Assembly: GCA_028712885.1 (NCBI GenBank)
Contig: JAQTPK010000004.1
Coordinates: 1 to 64,000 of the forward strand
DNA length: 64,000 nucleotides
Direction of reading: 5' to 3'
Origin: Syntrophales bacterium
GTDB lineage: Bacteria > Desulfobacterota > Syntrophia > Syntrophales > UBA4778
The translations under genes were made by a program, and so were the position numbers. The first letter of the stretch is position 1. The number at the start of each line of letters is the position of its first letter. Below the pieces are notes generated by a model. It worked only from the letters and a program-made list of their open reading frames with translations. It had not been told where the DNA came from and did no database searches. Positions 39,150 to 48,684 of this stretch are shown here, one piece after another.

Positions 39150-40116
39150 GATGGGGGATCTCCTGTGTTCGTCTTTCACGCTGGAGGAGGCATACGGCGT
39201 GATCGGCAGGGAGATGATAAATTTTTTCCCCTCCGGGGCCTTTTACCGTTTCAACGCCCCCAAGAATCTTCTCGAAGCGGCTGCCGGCTGGGGCGACGCT
39301 CCGAAAGAAACGGTATTCCCTCCCGACGATTGCCTCGCGGTCCGAAGAAACCGCCCTCACCTCGTCGCCGGAACGGCAAAGGGACTCCCCTGTCCCCATA
39401 TCGATAAAGGACGGGACGACAGAGGATCCATGTGCATACCGATGAGGGTATACGGCGAGTTCATCGGCCTCCTCCACGTCCTTTTCCCTCTGCCGGCCGG
39501 CGCAGACTCCCGGGCGTCATCGCGGCAACTGGGGGCGAGCGGACAGCTGGCCCAGCTGGCCGCCCGGCAGATCAGCCTCACCCTGAAAAATCTCCAGTTC
39601 CGGGAAGAGCTGAGCAGCATGTATAAAAAGGACCCCCTGACGGGGCTGATCAACCGCCGCTTCCTGGAGGACGCCCTTACCCGGGAACTCAAGAAGGCCC
39701 AGCGGGAGGAAAAGCCTGTGGCGGTCGTTTTCATGGATATAGACCACCTCGGGCACATCAATCAGTCTTTCGGCCTTGAAGCGGGCGAGCGCATCATCAA
39801 GGATCTCGGGGTATTTCTGGGGGAGACATTCCAGGGGAAAGACATGGCGGCCCGCTGGGGGGCGGATGAATTCGTTTTGGTCCTCCCCGGCTTGTCCGTC
39901 GAAGCCGCCCGGAGACGGGCGGAGAACCTGAGGGAAACATTGAGCGATCATGCCGCTCGCGACGGGCACAGGCATATGCGCCGCGTCACGCTTTCCATCG
40001 GAGTGGCGGCTTCACCGGTCCACGGGGAAGACGCGAGCGACCTCCTCCAGTCCGCCAGGGCGGCCGTCAGGAAAGCGAAGACGGAAGGCCGCGACCGCGT
40101 CTGCGTCGCGGAATGA
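39112..40116 (+). CDS. GAF-like/GGDEF (GADEF variant) diguanylate cyclase-like protein
   Basis: A 334-residue cytoplasmic signalling protein. Residues 15-160 resemble a GAF-type sensor domain. About 170-330 form a GGDEF domain: DPLTGLINRRFLEDAL, AVVFMDIDHLGHIN, then the signature at residues 248-254 reading RWGADEF in place of RWGGDEF. Ala replaces the second Gly, so cyclase activity is uncertain. The inhibitory-site RxxD five residues upstream is QGKD, so product inhibition is unlikely. SIGVAASPVHG and AKTEGRDRVC close the fold. It starts inside the end of the phosphoesterase gene, which suggests a paired nucleotide-signalling module. Confidence 0.82.
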   Translation: MAVTKAKIRKLIKMGDLLCSSFTLEEAYGVIGREMINFFPSGAFYRFNAPKNLLEAAAGWGDAPKETVFPPDDCLAVRRNRPHLVAGTAKGLPCPHIDKGRDDRGSMCIPMRVYGEFIGLLHVLFPLPAGADSRASSRQLGASGQLAQLAARQISLTLKNLQFREELSSMYKKDPLTGLINRRFLEDALTRELKKAQREEKPVAVVFMDIDHLGHINQSFGLEAGERIIKDLGVFLGETFQGKDMAARWGADEFVLVLPGLSVEAARRRAENLRETLSDHAARDGHRHMRRVTLSIGVAASPVHGEDASDLLQSARAAVRKAKTEGRDRVCVAE

Positions 40117-40122
40117 ATAGAA

Positions 40123-40146
40123 CGTAAGGCGTAAGGGTCAAGGGAT
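40123..40146. repeat. Heptad border repeat (GTAAGGC class)
   Basis: GTAAGGC, GTAAGGG, TCAAGGG in 7-bp register just after the GGDEF stop. Class A. The following 40150-40245 is AT-rich and marks the border of the restriction-modification segment. Confidence 0.5.
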
Positions 40147-40245
40147 TGAGACGAGATCTGAAGACAATCAGGAGTTTACCTTGATAAATAAATAAACGTA
40201 TGCTTTAGTTCATATCGTAAAAATCTATTTACTTATGTTTATAGA

Positions 40246-41273
40246 ATGGAAACTCCCATTAAGCCTAAATCCAAAATTTATTTTCCAAGCGACTCAATAG
40301 AAAAGAAAAGCAAACCATTTTCGCAGTTCAATAATCGCCGATTAATTGGTCGCGCCAGCGATCGGCGCAGCAAAATGATTGCTTTCGGTTATTATGGCGG
40401 CAAGTTTTCTCATTTGGATTTTCTTTTGCCGCTGTTACCGACCACATTCACTCATTTTTGCGAACCTTTTGGCGGATCGGCGGCTATTCTTATAAATAGA
40501 CCTCCGGCACTCATTGAAACTTACAATGATCTGGACTCCGAAGTAACTAATTTTTTCCTCTGCCTGCGAAATAATGGGGATGAATTAATAAAGGCGATCA
40601 GTCTGACTCCTTTTTCACGTCAGGAATTGGTCAAGGCTTGTCGTCCTGAACAGATTTATCAGGTATCGAGAGAGCACGAAGATTTTTCGTCCGGGCGCGA
40701 CAGACAAGAACAGGTTTGGCGCAGACAAGTTCCGAAGGACGATGGGCTCATTGCGTATTGACATCGCGCGCCGGTATGGCTGGAGCCGTTTCACGCTGGC
40801 TCGGAAGCGTAGAGGGTTTACCTCAAATTGTCCAGAGGCTCCAGAGAGTTCAAATTGAGAACGCACCAGCCACAGAGGTTATTCGCCGTTTTGATTCGCC
40901 AGAAACACTTTTTTATTGTGACCCTCCCTACCCTCATGAAGCCAGAGGTGACAGTAAGGCTTATGGATACGAAATGACAAATGATGAGCATGAAAAACTT
41001 GCAGAAGTCCTTCATTCCGTGCAGGGCGCTGTGGCAATATCCGGATACAGATGCGATCTAATGGATCGTCTTTACAGTGGATGGATACGGGTAGACGCCA
41101 ATTCACGCTTATGCAATTCCTCCAAGGGTAAACGCACGGAATCAGTCTGGACGAATTATGATCCGGAATCCTATTCACGTGCAGCCGGTTACAATCTATC
41201 TGATAATACATTCTATCTCTTTGAACATCCCGCTTCTTTCACCGGAAAAAAACATGGCAAGAAAAAAAAGTGA
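40246..41273 (+). pseudogene. N6-adenine DNA methyltransferase, frameshifted
   Basis: A Dam/D12-class methyltransferase split into two frames. The first part (40246 to about 40665) has MIAFGYYGGKFSHLDF and the SAM motif FCEPFGGSAAIL with NDLDSEVTNF. The second part (to 41273) has ARRFFVRARQ, TSRAGMAGA, the catalytic FYCDPPYPH (DPPY) and AISGYRCDLMD. Between about 40655 and 40670 the frame shifts by one base: the upper frame loses similarity after QIYQVS, while the other frame reads GAG AGA GCA CGA (ERAR) from 40668. A one-base deletion fits. The segment is visibly AT-richer than its surroundings, which suggests transfer. Assembly error is not excluded. Confidence 0.85.
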
Positions 41274-42170
41274 GATAAATTCTCTTGATTTGAATCGTGC
41301 CGCTGAATTGCTCGAGAAAAATTGGCAACTGGTAACAGGCGAAGCCAGCGCCAAACCCGAAATTCAATTCATTTCAGATGAAGATTTACGCCATGCTATT
41401 GAATCATCAATCGGTCACAAGCAGGTAGCCTTCCGTTTTTGTCTCCCGGTCCAGATATTGGGTAAATTGACTAATCCAAAACTGGATAGTTTGCGCCTTC
41501 AGAAAAGGAAGGGGGATTTGAGCGATATTACCGGCTGGGATGCACGGAGCCTGGCGAGTAAGGTAGTAGCGCCTTTCAACCGGCGCCAAGAGAATATCAT
41601 AGGAACTTGCCTCCGCGCATCAGTGTGGAAGAAGCACTTTCGCTTGCCGACAAATTCCTGTCAGAAAAGTCGGGAGGTGACAGAAGCTTGGCGCTTTGCG
41701 GTGCTCTCTTTGATGCCATAGGAATTCACTTTGGTCTTTATAAAAGAGTCGAACGGGCGAGAATAAATGCCAGCGATCAATCAACGGGACAGGCAGCTGA
41801 TCTGGAATGCATCGACATGGAAGACAAAATCATTCTGGCTATTGAAGTAAAGGATCGAATTCTGACACTGGGTGATGTTGAAGATACGCTCCGGAAAAGC
41901 CGACGAAGAAAAATCAAGGATATATTCTTTTCAACTCCGGGTGTAAAAAGCAAAGATGAATCTGCTCTCCGCGAGATCATATTACGTGCATTTTCGAGCG
42001 GACAGAACATTTATGTTTTTGACTTTTTCACTTTTGCTAGAAGTATATTGGCACTTGGTGGAGAGCCTATTCGCATCTCTTTTTTACAAAAAATAGGTGA
42101 ACATCTCGACACCTGGAATACTCAACCGGTTCATCGGCAAGCCTGGAAAAAAATTCTGGAATCCATTTGA
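41254..42170 (+). pseudogene. Type II restriction endonuclease (SacI-like family), frameshifted
   Basis: The partner endonuclease, also split. The first part (41254 to about 41605) begins MARKKSEINSLDLNRAAELL. The second (to 42170) includes SVEEALSLADKFL, ASDQSTGQAADLEC and AIEVKDRILTLGDVEDTL, where E-x-K in AIEVKD resembles the PD-(D/E)xK nuclease centre. The arrangement and this motif recall SacI-family restriction enzymes, an identification from memory. The frame moves by one base near 41600-41610. It overlaps the methyltransferase end by 20 bases, a normal R-M operon layout. If both shifts are real, the pair is inactive; the linked decay is notable. Confidence 0.7.
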
Positions 42171-42202
42171 TTCTAGTCTGCACTTCCGTAACCGATCATT
42201 AA

Positions 42203-43231
42203 TCATTTGCAGGCAGCGCCGCCGGCGCGTTTCCAGTCCTCCCTGATCACCTCCAGCAGTTCCCTCGACCAATCCGAAACAAGCACGATGGATTCGAACG
42301 AGGGGGGGCAGAAGAGCTTCTGCATGAGCATGCCGTCCCCGTCGAACCAGCGCGGCAGGACGCCGCCGAAGAAAAATCCCCGCCTCCGCAGCTCTTCGAC
42401 GGCCTCGCCGGCCCAGGGAGCAGTGATATCAATCCAGACCTGGATGACCTCGACATTTTTCAGCAGCGCATCCTTCTCCAGACAGGAGATCCGCTTGCTG
42501 AAATCCGCGCCGATCTCGTGGACCGCTATCCGCGCCACCCCGGCGAACTCGAAAACCGTCATCTCCGCGCGCGTTTTTTTGTCCGCCGGAATCTTCTCCC
42601 CGGAAACCAGGATCTCCCGCTCGTATCCCAGGCGCGAATAGATGGCGCGGCAATTCCGCTCATAAGCCCCCGGAAGGTAGACGCGATGCATTCTCGGCCG
42701 GTAACAGCGAAAGACGATTGTGGTCGCAACCCTTCCGGATGCGGATTTTTCCTTGTCGTAGGCGGCTGCGGGCATGAGGCATATTTCTATTCCCGTTTCC
42801 ACGACACTCATAGACGCCACGAGCTGCTGCATATAGGGATGATTGCAGACCGGCTCTCCAAAAACCTCCTCGATGCCGGGCATCTGCGGCACGAATTCTT
42901 CAAACTGGTAGCTCATGATTTCTTTTATTATCCCCGCGTTCCTGTGCTCCTTCAGGACAAGACCGGCGCATGATTCATACAGGGACTTCCACGGGGCCGA
43001 GCAGCACAGATGGCACACGCCCACGATCTTCCCTCCGGCCCGGGCCACGCCGGTATAATATGCCCCCTCCCGGTTGGCCTTTACGATGTCGTCCGGATTG
43101 TAAAAAAGACGGATCGGATAACCCTCGCCGTAGACTTCCCGGAAAAGGCTGACGACCCCTTCCGCGTCTTCCGGCCGGAAATTGCCGATTTCATAATTCG
43201 CGCCCGCACATTTTTCCGTTTTATTTTTCAT
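42203..43231 (-). CDS. GNAT-family acetyltransferase
   Basis: A 342-residue protein whose first 150 residues match a GNAT domain: FRPEDAEGVVSLFREVYGEGYP, GKIVGVCHLCCSA, and the acetyl-CoA loop region LKEHRNAGIIKEIMSY. The rest looks like a second, degenerate GNAT-like unit (RISCLEKDALLKNVEVIQV, RGFFFGGVLPRWF). Substrate is unknown. It is the last gene of a minus-strand run of four (HATPase/GNAT, aminotransferase, MFS, GNAT), and the short gaps suggest one transcript. It may modify a product exported by the MFS protein (inference). Confidence 0.7.
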   Translation of the reverse strand: MKNKTEKCAGANYEIGNFRPEDAEGVVSLFREVYGEGYPIRLFYNPDDIVKANREGAYYTGVARAGGKIVGVCHLCCSAPWKSLYESCAGLVLKEHRNAGIIKEIMSYQFEEFVPQMPGIEEVFGEPVCNHPYMQQLVASMSVVETGIEICLMPAAAYDKEKSASGRVATTIVFRCYRPRMHRVYLPGAYERNCRAIYSRLGYEREILVSGEKIPADKKTRAEMTVFEFAGVARIAVHEIGADFSKRISCLEKDALLKNVEVIQVWIDITAPWAGEAVEELRRRGFFFGGVLPRWFDGDGMLMQKLFCPPSFESIVLVSDWSRELLEVIREDWKRAGGAACK

Positions 43232-43257
43232 CTCGGCTCCTGTTTTTTGGCATGTTG

Positions 43258-44478
43258 TCAGGTTTCGTTTTCAAGTCTATTCACACGGCTGCCTTCATAT
43301 TTCCGCTGCCGGAAAATCAGCAATACCGCCAGAGCGACGAAAGCGGCGCCGGCCTGGAAAAGGCTGCCGAATCCGGCGCCGGCCGCGATGAGAAATCCTC
43401 CGGCGTACGGGACCAGGAAATAGGCCGCGTCCATGGCAAAGAGCGACATGTTCGTATTGAATCCGCGCATGGCCGGCGCCGATGCCGAAAACAGCAGCGC
43501 ATTCAAAAGGGGAAAGACGGCCCCCATGCCCAATCCGTAAAGGGATGCGACCGTATAAAAAAATACTCCGGAACGGGACAGGGGGAGAAGAACGAGGCAC
43601 AGCATCAGGAGCGACAGGGAAACCTGCAGGATGAGCCCCTTGTCGAACCGGTCGAAAAGCGCGCCGCCCGCCGCGCGTACCGCGATCATCATGAGCATGC
43701 TTACGGTGAAAAACGAGCCCACTTCCCCGCCCGCGGATTCGAGCGAGAGGTCCTTGATGAAATAGAAAACGGTTGCGTGCGCGAAATAGACCAGGAGCGC
43801 CGTCAAGAGGAGAACAGCCACCGGCAGACGGCGGAAATTCTCGCGCATTTCTGACAGCCGGGGGCGGCGCATAAGGACCTGGTCCCGGCCCTTCAGGGCG
43901 GCGGTTGTCCGCCGGTAAACCAGCGCGCTCAGCAGGAGACTGGCGGCGCCGAATACTGCTACGCCGGCGTAGATTTCGGATTCATTGCGCACGAAGGGAA
44001 GGGCCGACTCCACGAGCATCGGCATCACGGCATAAGGGATCATGGTCGCAATGCTGATCGTGCTGAATCCCTGGCCGCTTCTCTTCACCGGGATGAAAAC
44101 CACCATGAGCGCGATCACCGTCGAGGTCAGGAGAACAAAAACGGCGCCGTGAAAAACGCGCAGGACCGCCAGGGAGGCGATGTCCCCCGCCCACAGGTAG
44201 GAGCAGGAAACCGCGATCAGAAGAAAGAGTGAAACGATCATGACTGCGAAAGCATTCCGCGCATGCAGCCAGGGGATCACGGCCAGGCGGAACGCGAACG
44301 CCGCCATCGGCTCGAGGCCGACGAGAAAGCCCGCCCACGCCGGCGGAATTCCGATGGCGCCGAGATAATGGAAGAAGCTGTAAAATACGGAGACATTGCA
44401 GAACGCCGCCATGAAGATCAGGCAGAGCGACAGGAATTCGACGGAAAACAGGCCCGCGGGTTCAGACTTGCCGGACAA
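43258..44478 (-). CDS. MFS transporter
   Basis: A 406-residue inner-membrane protein with about 12 hydrophobic segments in two halves. The central cytoplasmic loop is near residues 190-215 (RRTTAALKGRDQVLMRRPRL). Conserved features include the region VIPWLHARNAFAVM at loop 2-3 and RAAGGALFDRFDKG at the matching loop of the second half. No substrate can be named; drug or metabolite efflux is typical of this subgroup. It is 11 bases after the aminotransferase stop and 26 before the GNAT start, so co-transcription is likely. Confidence 0.85.
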   Translation of the reverse strand: MSGKSEPAGLFSVEFLSLCLIFMAAFCNVSVFYSFFHYLGAIGIPPAWAGFLVGLEPMAAFAFRLAVIPWLHARNAFAVMIVSLFLLIAVSCSYLWAGDIASLAVLRVFHGAVFVLLTSTVIALMVVFIPVKRSGQGFSTISIATMIPYAVMPMLVESALPFVRNESEIYAGVAVFGAASLLLSALVYRRTTAALKGRDQVLMRRPRLSEMRENFRRLPVAVLLLTALLVYFAHATVFYFIKDLSLESAGGEVGSFFTVSMLMMIAVRAAGGALFDRFDKGLILQVSLSLLMLCLVLLPLSRSGVFFYTVASLYGLGMGAVFPLLNALLFSASAPAMRGFNTNMSLFAMDAAYFLVPYAGGFLIAAGAGFGSLFQAGAAFVALAVLLIFRQRKYEGSRVNRLENET

Positions 44479-44489
44479 AACAGGTTCCT

Positions 44490-45599
44490 TCAGTTAAGGA
44501 TTTTTTTCAGGGCGCCGACGAAGCTTTCCATTGCTTCCATTCCGGCCAGCGTAACCCGGATGTGGTTGGGGTAGCGGAAGCCCGTCATCGGCCTGATCAT
44601 GACGCCTTCCCGCATAAGTTTCCTGTATGCGAGGGTGTCGCTCCCCGGCAGCTTCACTATCAGGTAGTTGCCTTCATTGGCGATGACCGGGAGCTTCAGT
44701 TTCGCCAGGGCCTCGCACAGGAACGCCCTGCTTTCACGGACAAGCCGGCGCGTTTCCATGATATGTTCCGCTCCGTGCGCCAGGGCGGCCAGGGCCGCCT
44801 CCTGGGCGATGCTGTTAACCGAGTACACGACACAGGTGCGGCGGATCATGTCCACGACGCCCTGGTCTCCGACAAGATACCCGATGCGCAGGGCGGCCAG
44901 CCCGTACATCTTGGAAAAGGTCCGGAAAACAACGAGATTGGGATAATCCCCTATCATCGACATCCCGTCGGGATAGTCTTCCTTTTCCACAAATTCGAAA
45001 TAGGCTTCGTCCACGACGACAATCCGGTCGCTTCCCGCTCCATCCAGAAAATTGATCAGGCGCTCCCTGGACCAGTAGGTCCCCGTCGGGTTGTTCGGGT
45101 TGCAGATGAAGGCTATTTTCGTGTTCGCATCCATGGCCTCCAGCATCTTCCGGTCGTCGAACTCATAATTTTTCAGTGGAATGACCCTCGCCTCTATTCC
45201 CGAAAAAGTCGCTACCCATTCGTACACGGCAAACGTCTTGTCCGCCGTGATGATATTGTTTCCCGGCTCGCAGAAGGCCTTGATCACGAACGTGATCACC
45301 TCGTTTGCGCCGTTGCCCACCAGAATCTGTTCGGGGTCTATCCCGTAACGGGCGGCGATCTCCCGGCGCAGGTAATAGGAATCCCCGCTCGGGTACACCG
45401 CTCCTTGAGGCGGCGGGAAACGGCGGATCACTTCCTGGGCGGCGGGCGGGGGGCCCAGGGGATTTTCATTATTGTTCAGGCGGAACAGACGAGGGCAGCC
45501 GTAAAGATTTTTAAGCTCCGGGTCCGGCTTGCTCGGGATATAAGGCTCGAATTCCCTTACGTAAGCAGGGACGAGGATGTCAAGATTCGGTCGCGTCAT
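44490..45599 (-). CDS. HisC-like PLP-dependent aminotransferase
   Basis: A 369-residue class I/II aminotransferase of the histidinol-phosphate aminotransferase/CobD branch. LNNNENPLGPPP, YPSGDSYYLRREIAARYG and NGANEVITFVI mark the N-terminal part. NPNNPTGTYWS and VVVDEAYFEF bind PLP, and the Schiff-base lysine is in TFSKMYGLAALRIGY. There is no other his gene in the window, so a histidine role is not implied; the gene lies between an ATPase-like/acetyltransferase fusion and an exporter. Start at MTRPNLDILV (ATG 45599), which overlaps the previous gene by 20 bases. Confidence 0.82.
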   Translation of the reverse strand: MTRPNLDILVPAYVREFEPYIPSKPDPELKNLYGCPRLFRLNNNENPLGPPPAAQEVIRRFPPPQGAVYPSGDSYYLRREIAARYGIDPEQILVGNGANEVITFVIKAFCEPGNNIITADKTFAVYEWVATFSGIEARVIPLKNYEFDDRKMLEAMDANTKIAFICNPNNPTGTYWSRERLINFLDGAGSDRIVVVDEAYFEFVEKEDYPDGMSMIGDYPNLVVFRTFSKMYGLAALRIGYLVGDQGVVDMIRRTCVVYSVNSIAQEAALAALAHGAEHIMETRRLVRESRAFLCEALAKLKLPVIANEGNYLIVKLPGSDTLAYRKLMREGVMIRPMTGFRYPNHIRVTLAGMEAMESFVGALKKILN

Positions 45600-46896
45600 G
45601 GTATTGGAAAATGACGATATCGGAAACGCCTGCAAAGGGCAGAACGATTCCCGGCTTGAAACCGCCGCGCGAAAGCGCGGGTATCAGTCCGGCGTGCCAG
45701 GGAATGCCGAGATCCAGTTCAAAAAAGATGTTCAAAAGACCGTCTCCGCCGAGCAGCCGGACGTGTTTTTCGATGTTCTCGATATAGTCGCCGCCGGGCC
45801 ATAAGGGCCGCAGGACCGCCTGCGCCCGCTCCCGGTGAATCTCAGCGGCAAACAGCGACGCGCCTTCATCGCGGGCTTCCCCCCGGTCCCGGACCGTCCT
45901 GATGCTGCGCGCCAGGAAAAGCCTGCCGTATTCCTCCCGCAGATAGCCGGCCATGCTCTCGTGCGTCCACACTTCGCATCCGGGGTCCTCATGGAGGTGC
46001 CGATAGAACGATTTCTTCGGAACAGGCGGTTTTCCTTCGGAAAAATAAACGAGAGAACCAAGCGGCTCGAATCCGCCGGCGAGGAATTCCGGAAGTTCCG
46101 AGAAGCTGAGCAGTCCCAAAGCCTTCGATCTGGCGACCCTCCCGATGCAGGCCTCGATCAGTGCTTCTCCTGTTTCCCGGGCCTTACCATCATGGAAAAT
46201 GAACGGGCCGAGCAACTGCACCGTTTTCTCGGACCTGTAGCCGTATAAAACCCCTCCCACGATCTCCCTTCTCCCGTTCACGGCGATAATGGGGAAGCAC
46301 TCCCCGGAAGCCGCCATGTCCACAACTTTGCCGGGGTATTTGAACAGGTTCGGCGCGGCCGGGTCCGAACCGGCGGCAAGAAGGGAAAACACTTTAAGCT
46401 TTTCCGCGTCGGGCGTTTCCGTTTCCAGTCCCTCCGCGTCTTCCGGAACAGAGACGCGTTCGACGGATTCGGGATAAGCCTTTTCCTTTTTCAGGATCAG
46501 GGAGATCCTCTGGTTTCCCTCGCTCCGGATCTGAAGATGATCGACGGATTGGGAGGCGAGCATCAGCCCCATTTCCTCCAGATCCGATTCGCTGTCGTAG
46601 GAGAAAGAAGATGTTATATTGAACCCGCCCAGATTCAGTTTCGATACGGGAAGCCGGAAGCAGACCTGCGTATAGTAAACGCCGTTTGCGCATTCAATCT
46701 GGATGCCCTCCCCCGCGCACATCGAGCGGCTGATATAAGAGAAGATCTCCTCGACCGCGAGCCGCAGGTGCAGGGCTTCGGTATTTCCCAGTCCGAATGC
46801 CCGGGCGGAATTCTCGGCGAAATTCACGGCCACAGGGAGATAGCGGTCCTCGGAGGTCAGCGCCAGGGTCAATGTCTTGCCGCGGGGTGAGTTCAT
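45580..46896 (-). CDS. HATPase-like / GNAT-like two-domain protein
   Basis: A 438-residue protein with an unusual composition. Residues 1-140 resemble an anti-sigma-factor-type HATPase (RAFGLGNTEALHLRLAVEE, then SDLEEMGLMLASQSVDHLQI). The N-box asparagine expected after AVEE is replaced (IFSYIS), so ATP binding is doubtful. The remainder contains GNAT-like blocks (VNGRREIVGGVLYGY, ALIEACIGRVARSKALGLLSF) and a final beta region. It is the first of four linked genes; hisC-like starts inside its last codons. I would class it as a possible regulatory or modifying protein of unknown target. Confidence 0.55.
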   Translation of the reverse strand: MNSPRGKTLTLALTSEDRYLPVAVNFAENSARAFGLGNTEALHLRLAVEEIFSYISRSMCAGEGIQIECANGVYYTQVCFRLPVSKLNLGGFNITSSFSYDSESDLEEMGLMLASQSVDHLQIRSEGNQRISLILKKEKAYPESVERVSVPEDAEGLETETPDAEKLKVFSLLAAGSDPAAPNLFKYPGKVVDMAASGECFPIIAVNGRREIVGGVLYGYRSEKTVQLLGPFIFHDGKARETGEALIEACIGRVARSKALGLLSFSELPEFLAGGFEPLGSLVYFSEGKPPVPKKSFYRHLHEDPGCEVWTHESMAGYLREEYGRLFLARSIRTVRDRGEARDEGASLFAAEIHRERAQAVLRPLWPGGDYIENIEKHVRLLGGDGLLNIFFELDLGIPWHAGLIPALSRGGFKPGIVLPFAGVSDIVIFQYHDATES

Positions 46897-46930
46897 TGGT
46901 GCCTCTTATATTCCCAAAGGGCGAAAAAAG

Positions 46931-47563
46931 TCAAATACGGGATGCAGCGGCCAGCTGCTCCCTCGCCTTCTCCAGATCGTCCTGTGTGTCGATATCGAAC
47001 AGAATCCACGGATCGCCGCATTCAACAAAAACCGAATTCCCCTCATGCCGGGCCAGGATGGAGCGCATGCCGTCCGGCGCTTCGCCCCCGAGAATTTCCG
47101 GGATGAGGGCGGAAGAAATAAGGGGAGGGTGGCCGCGTCTGCCTTCGCTTACGGGCCGGCAGACGACTGCGCCGCTTCCCGCCGCCGCGAACGCCTTGAT
47201 CAATCCGGTCAGGGTATCCGGACGGACCAGGGGAATATCCACGGGAAGGAGGAAGAACGCGCGGCAGATCCCATCCAGCCGCACGGCGCCCTCCTGCACG
47301 GAAGTAAACATGCCTTCTCCATACCGGTTGTTAACCGTCCACCTTGCGCCGATGCGGTCCGCAACGGCGGCAACCCGGGCCGCGTCATGCCCCAGAACGG
47401 CAAGGATATCTTCTACGCCTGCGGCGCGGCAGATTCCGACGGCCCGCTCGATCAGGGTCTCGGAACCGAGCTTCAGGAGAGGTTTGGTCCCGCCCATCCG
47501 GCGTGAGCGTCCGGCGCACAGCACAAGCGCAGAAATTCCGGGATGATAAGGAGATCCTTGCAT
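46931..47563 (-). CDS. MocA-like molybdenum-cofactor nucleotidyltransferase
   Basis: A 210-residue nucleotidyltransferase of the MobA/MocA group. ALVLCAGRSRRMGGTKPLLKLG is the nucleotide-binding loop, FLLPVDIPLVRPDTLTGLI holds the metal aspartate, and RRGHPPLISSAL and FDIDTQDDLEKA follow. MocA converts Mo-molybdopterin to the cytosine dinucleotide form required by many molybdenum hydroxylases. It follows xdhC with a one-base overlap (TGATG), and the hydroxylase genes lie just across a divergent region, which supports the assignment. Confidence 0.83.
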   Translation of the reverse strand: MQGSPYHPGISALVLCAGRSRRMGGTKPLLKLGSETLIERAVGICRAAGVEDILAVLGHDAARVAAVADRIGARWTVNNRYGEGMFTSVQEGAVRLDGICRAFFLLPVDIPLVRPDTLTGLIKAFAAAGSGAVVCRPVSEGRRGHPPLISSALIPEILGGEAPDGMRSILARHEGNSVFVECGDPWILFDIDTQDDLEKAREQLAAASRI

Positions 47564-48684
47564 CAGCCTTTTCTCCTCTCCGACCGGATCCGGATCAGCT
47601 CCGCGGCGATGCTTACGGCGATTTCGGACGGAGTCTCGGCGCCTATTTCCAAGCCGATGGGGCTGTGAACCCGTTTCAGATCTTCATCGCCGTATCCTTC
47701 GGCGCGCAGGGAACTGAAAATTATCTCGCGCTTGCGCCGGCTCGCGATCATGCCGATGTAGGCGGCGCGGGTTTTCAACGCGCGAGCGAGGACTTCGCGG
47801 TCGTGATTATGTCCCCGGGTAACGATCACCACGTACCCGGAATCGCCGATCCCGCGCCCGGCGAAGAATTCCTCGTACGAAGGAACGACCCGGATCTCCT
47901 CCGCATCCGGAAAACGCTCCCTGTTTGCGAATTCCCTGCGGTCGTCGACAATGATCGTGCGGAAGCCCGCGATGCCGCAGACGGAAGCAAGGTCCCGTCC
48001 GACATGGCCCGCGCCGAATATAAAGACCTTTCCCGCTGCCTCCAGCGGCTGGAGAAAAAGCCGGAAGTCCCCGGACGTGGAGGACCGGCTGCGGACCGGA
48101 ATGACGGACGGCGCCTTCCCGCGCATCCCGCTCCGGACGTCCTCGATTCCCGCCCCGGACAGATCCAGTGTGCCGGGGGAGAATTCCCCTTCATCGCTTC
48201 CCCTGAACAGCCCGATCCCCGTCCGGCAGTTCTCCCACTCGCCGTTTTCCGGACGTATTGACCTGATCAGCCATACCCGGCGGCCCGCCTCCATGCTTCT
48301 CACTGCTTCAGCGAAGACGGAAACGCAGTCCGGGGATCCGTCAAGAAACTCGACAAGCACCTCCACTGTCCCGCCGCAGACCATTCCCCCTTCCGCAGCG
48401 GCCTGGTCCGTCAGGGAAAACGGCATAACCGAGGAATTGCGATTCATGACGACCGAGCCCGCCTTCCGGACGATCTCGGCCTCAAGCGGCCCGCCTCCCA
48501 CCGAGCCCAGAGTTCCGCCGCCGGCAAAGACCGCCATGACGGCTCCCGGCCCGCGCGGGCCCGAACCGGCGAGCGACATTACCGTGGCCAGGACGACGGG
48601 TTCTCTCCGCCGGAGCCTTTCCAGGACATGAGAAAAAACATCCTCCGCCCGGAATACGCTCTTATTTCTTCCCGTGACATCCAT
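47563..48684 (-). CDS. XdhC-family molybdenum hydroxylase maturation factor
   Basis: A 373-residue protein of the XdhC/CoxI family, thought to bind molybdenum cofactor and pass it (often after sulfuration) to xanthine-dehydrogenase-like enzymes. The N-terminal XdhC/CoxI block (VVLATVMSLAGSGPRGPGAVM, LGSVGGGPLEAEIV) is followed by EGGMVCGGTVEVLVEF. A Rossmann-like domain in the C-terminal half has VFIFGAGHVGRDLASV and VIVTRGHNHDREVL, then AYIGMIASRRKREII. It is divergent from the hydroxylase operon and one base ahead of mocA. Confidence 0.88.
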   Translation of the reverse strand: MDVTGRNKSVFRAEDVFSHVLERLRRREPVVLATVMSLAGSGPRGPGAVMAVFAGGGTLGSVGGGPLEAEIVRKAGSVVMNRNSSVMPFSLTDQAAAEGGMVCGGTVEVLVEFLDGSPDCVSVFAEAVRSMEAGRRVWLIRSIRPENGEWENCRTGIGLFRGSDEGEFSPGTLDLSGAGIEDVRSGMRGKAPSVIPVRSRSSTSGDFRLFLQPLEAAGKVFIFGAGHVGRDLASVCGIAGFRTIIVDDRREFANRERFPDAEEIRVVPSYEEFFAGRGIGDSGYVVIVTRGHNHDREVLARALKTRAAYIGMIASRRKREIIFSSLRAEGYGDEDLKRVHSPIGLEIGAETPSEIAVSIAAELIRIRSERRKG

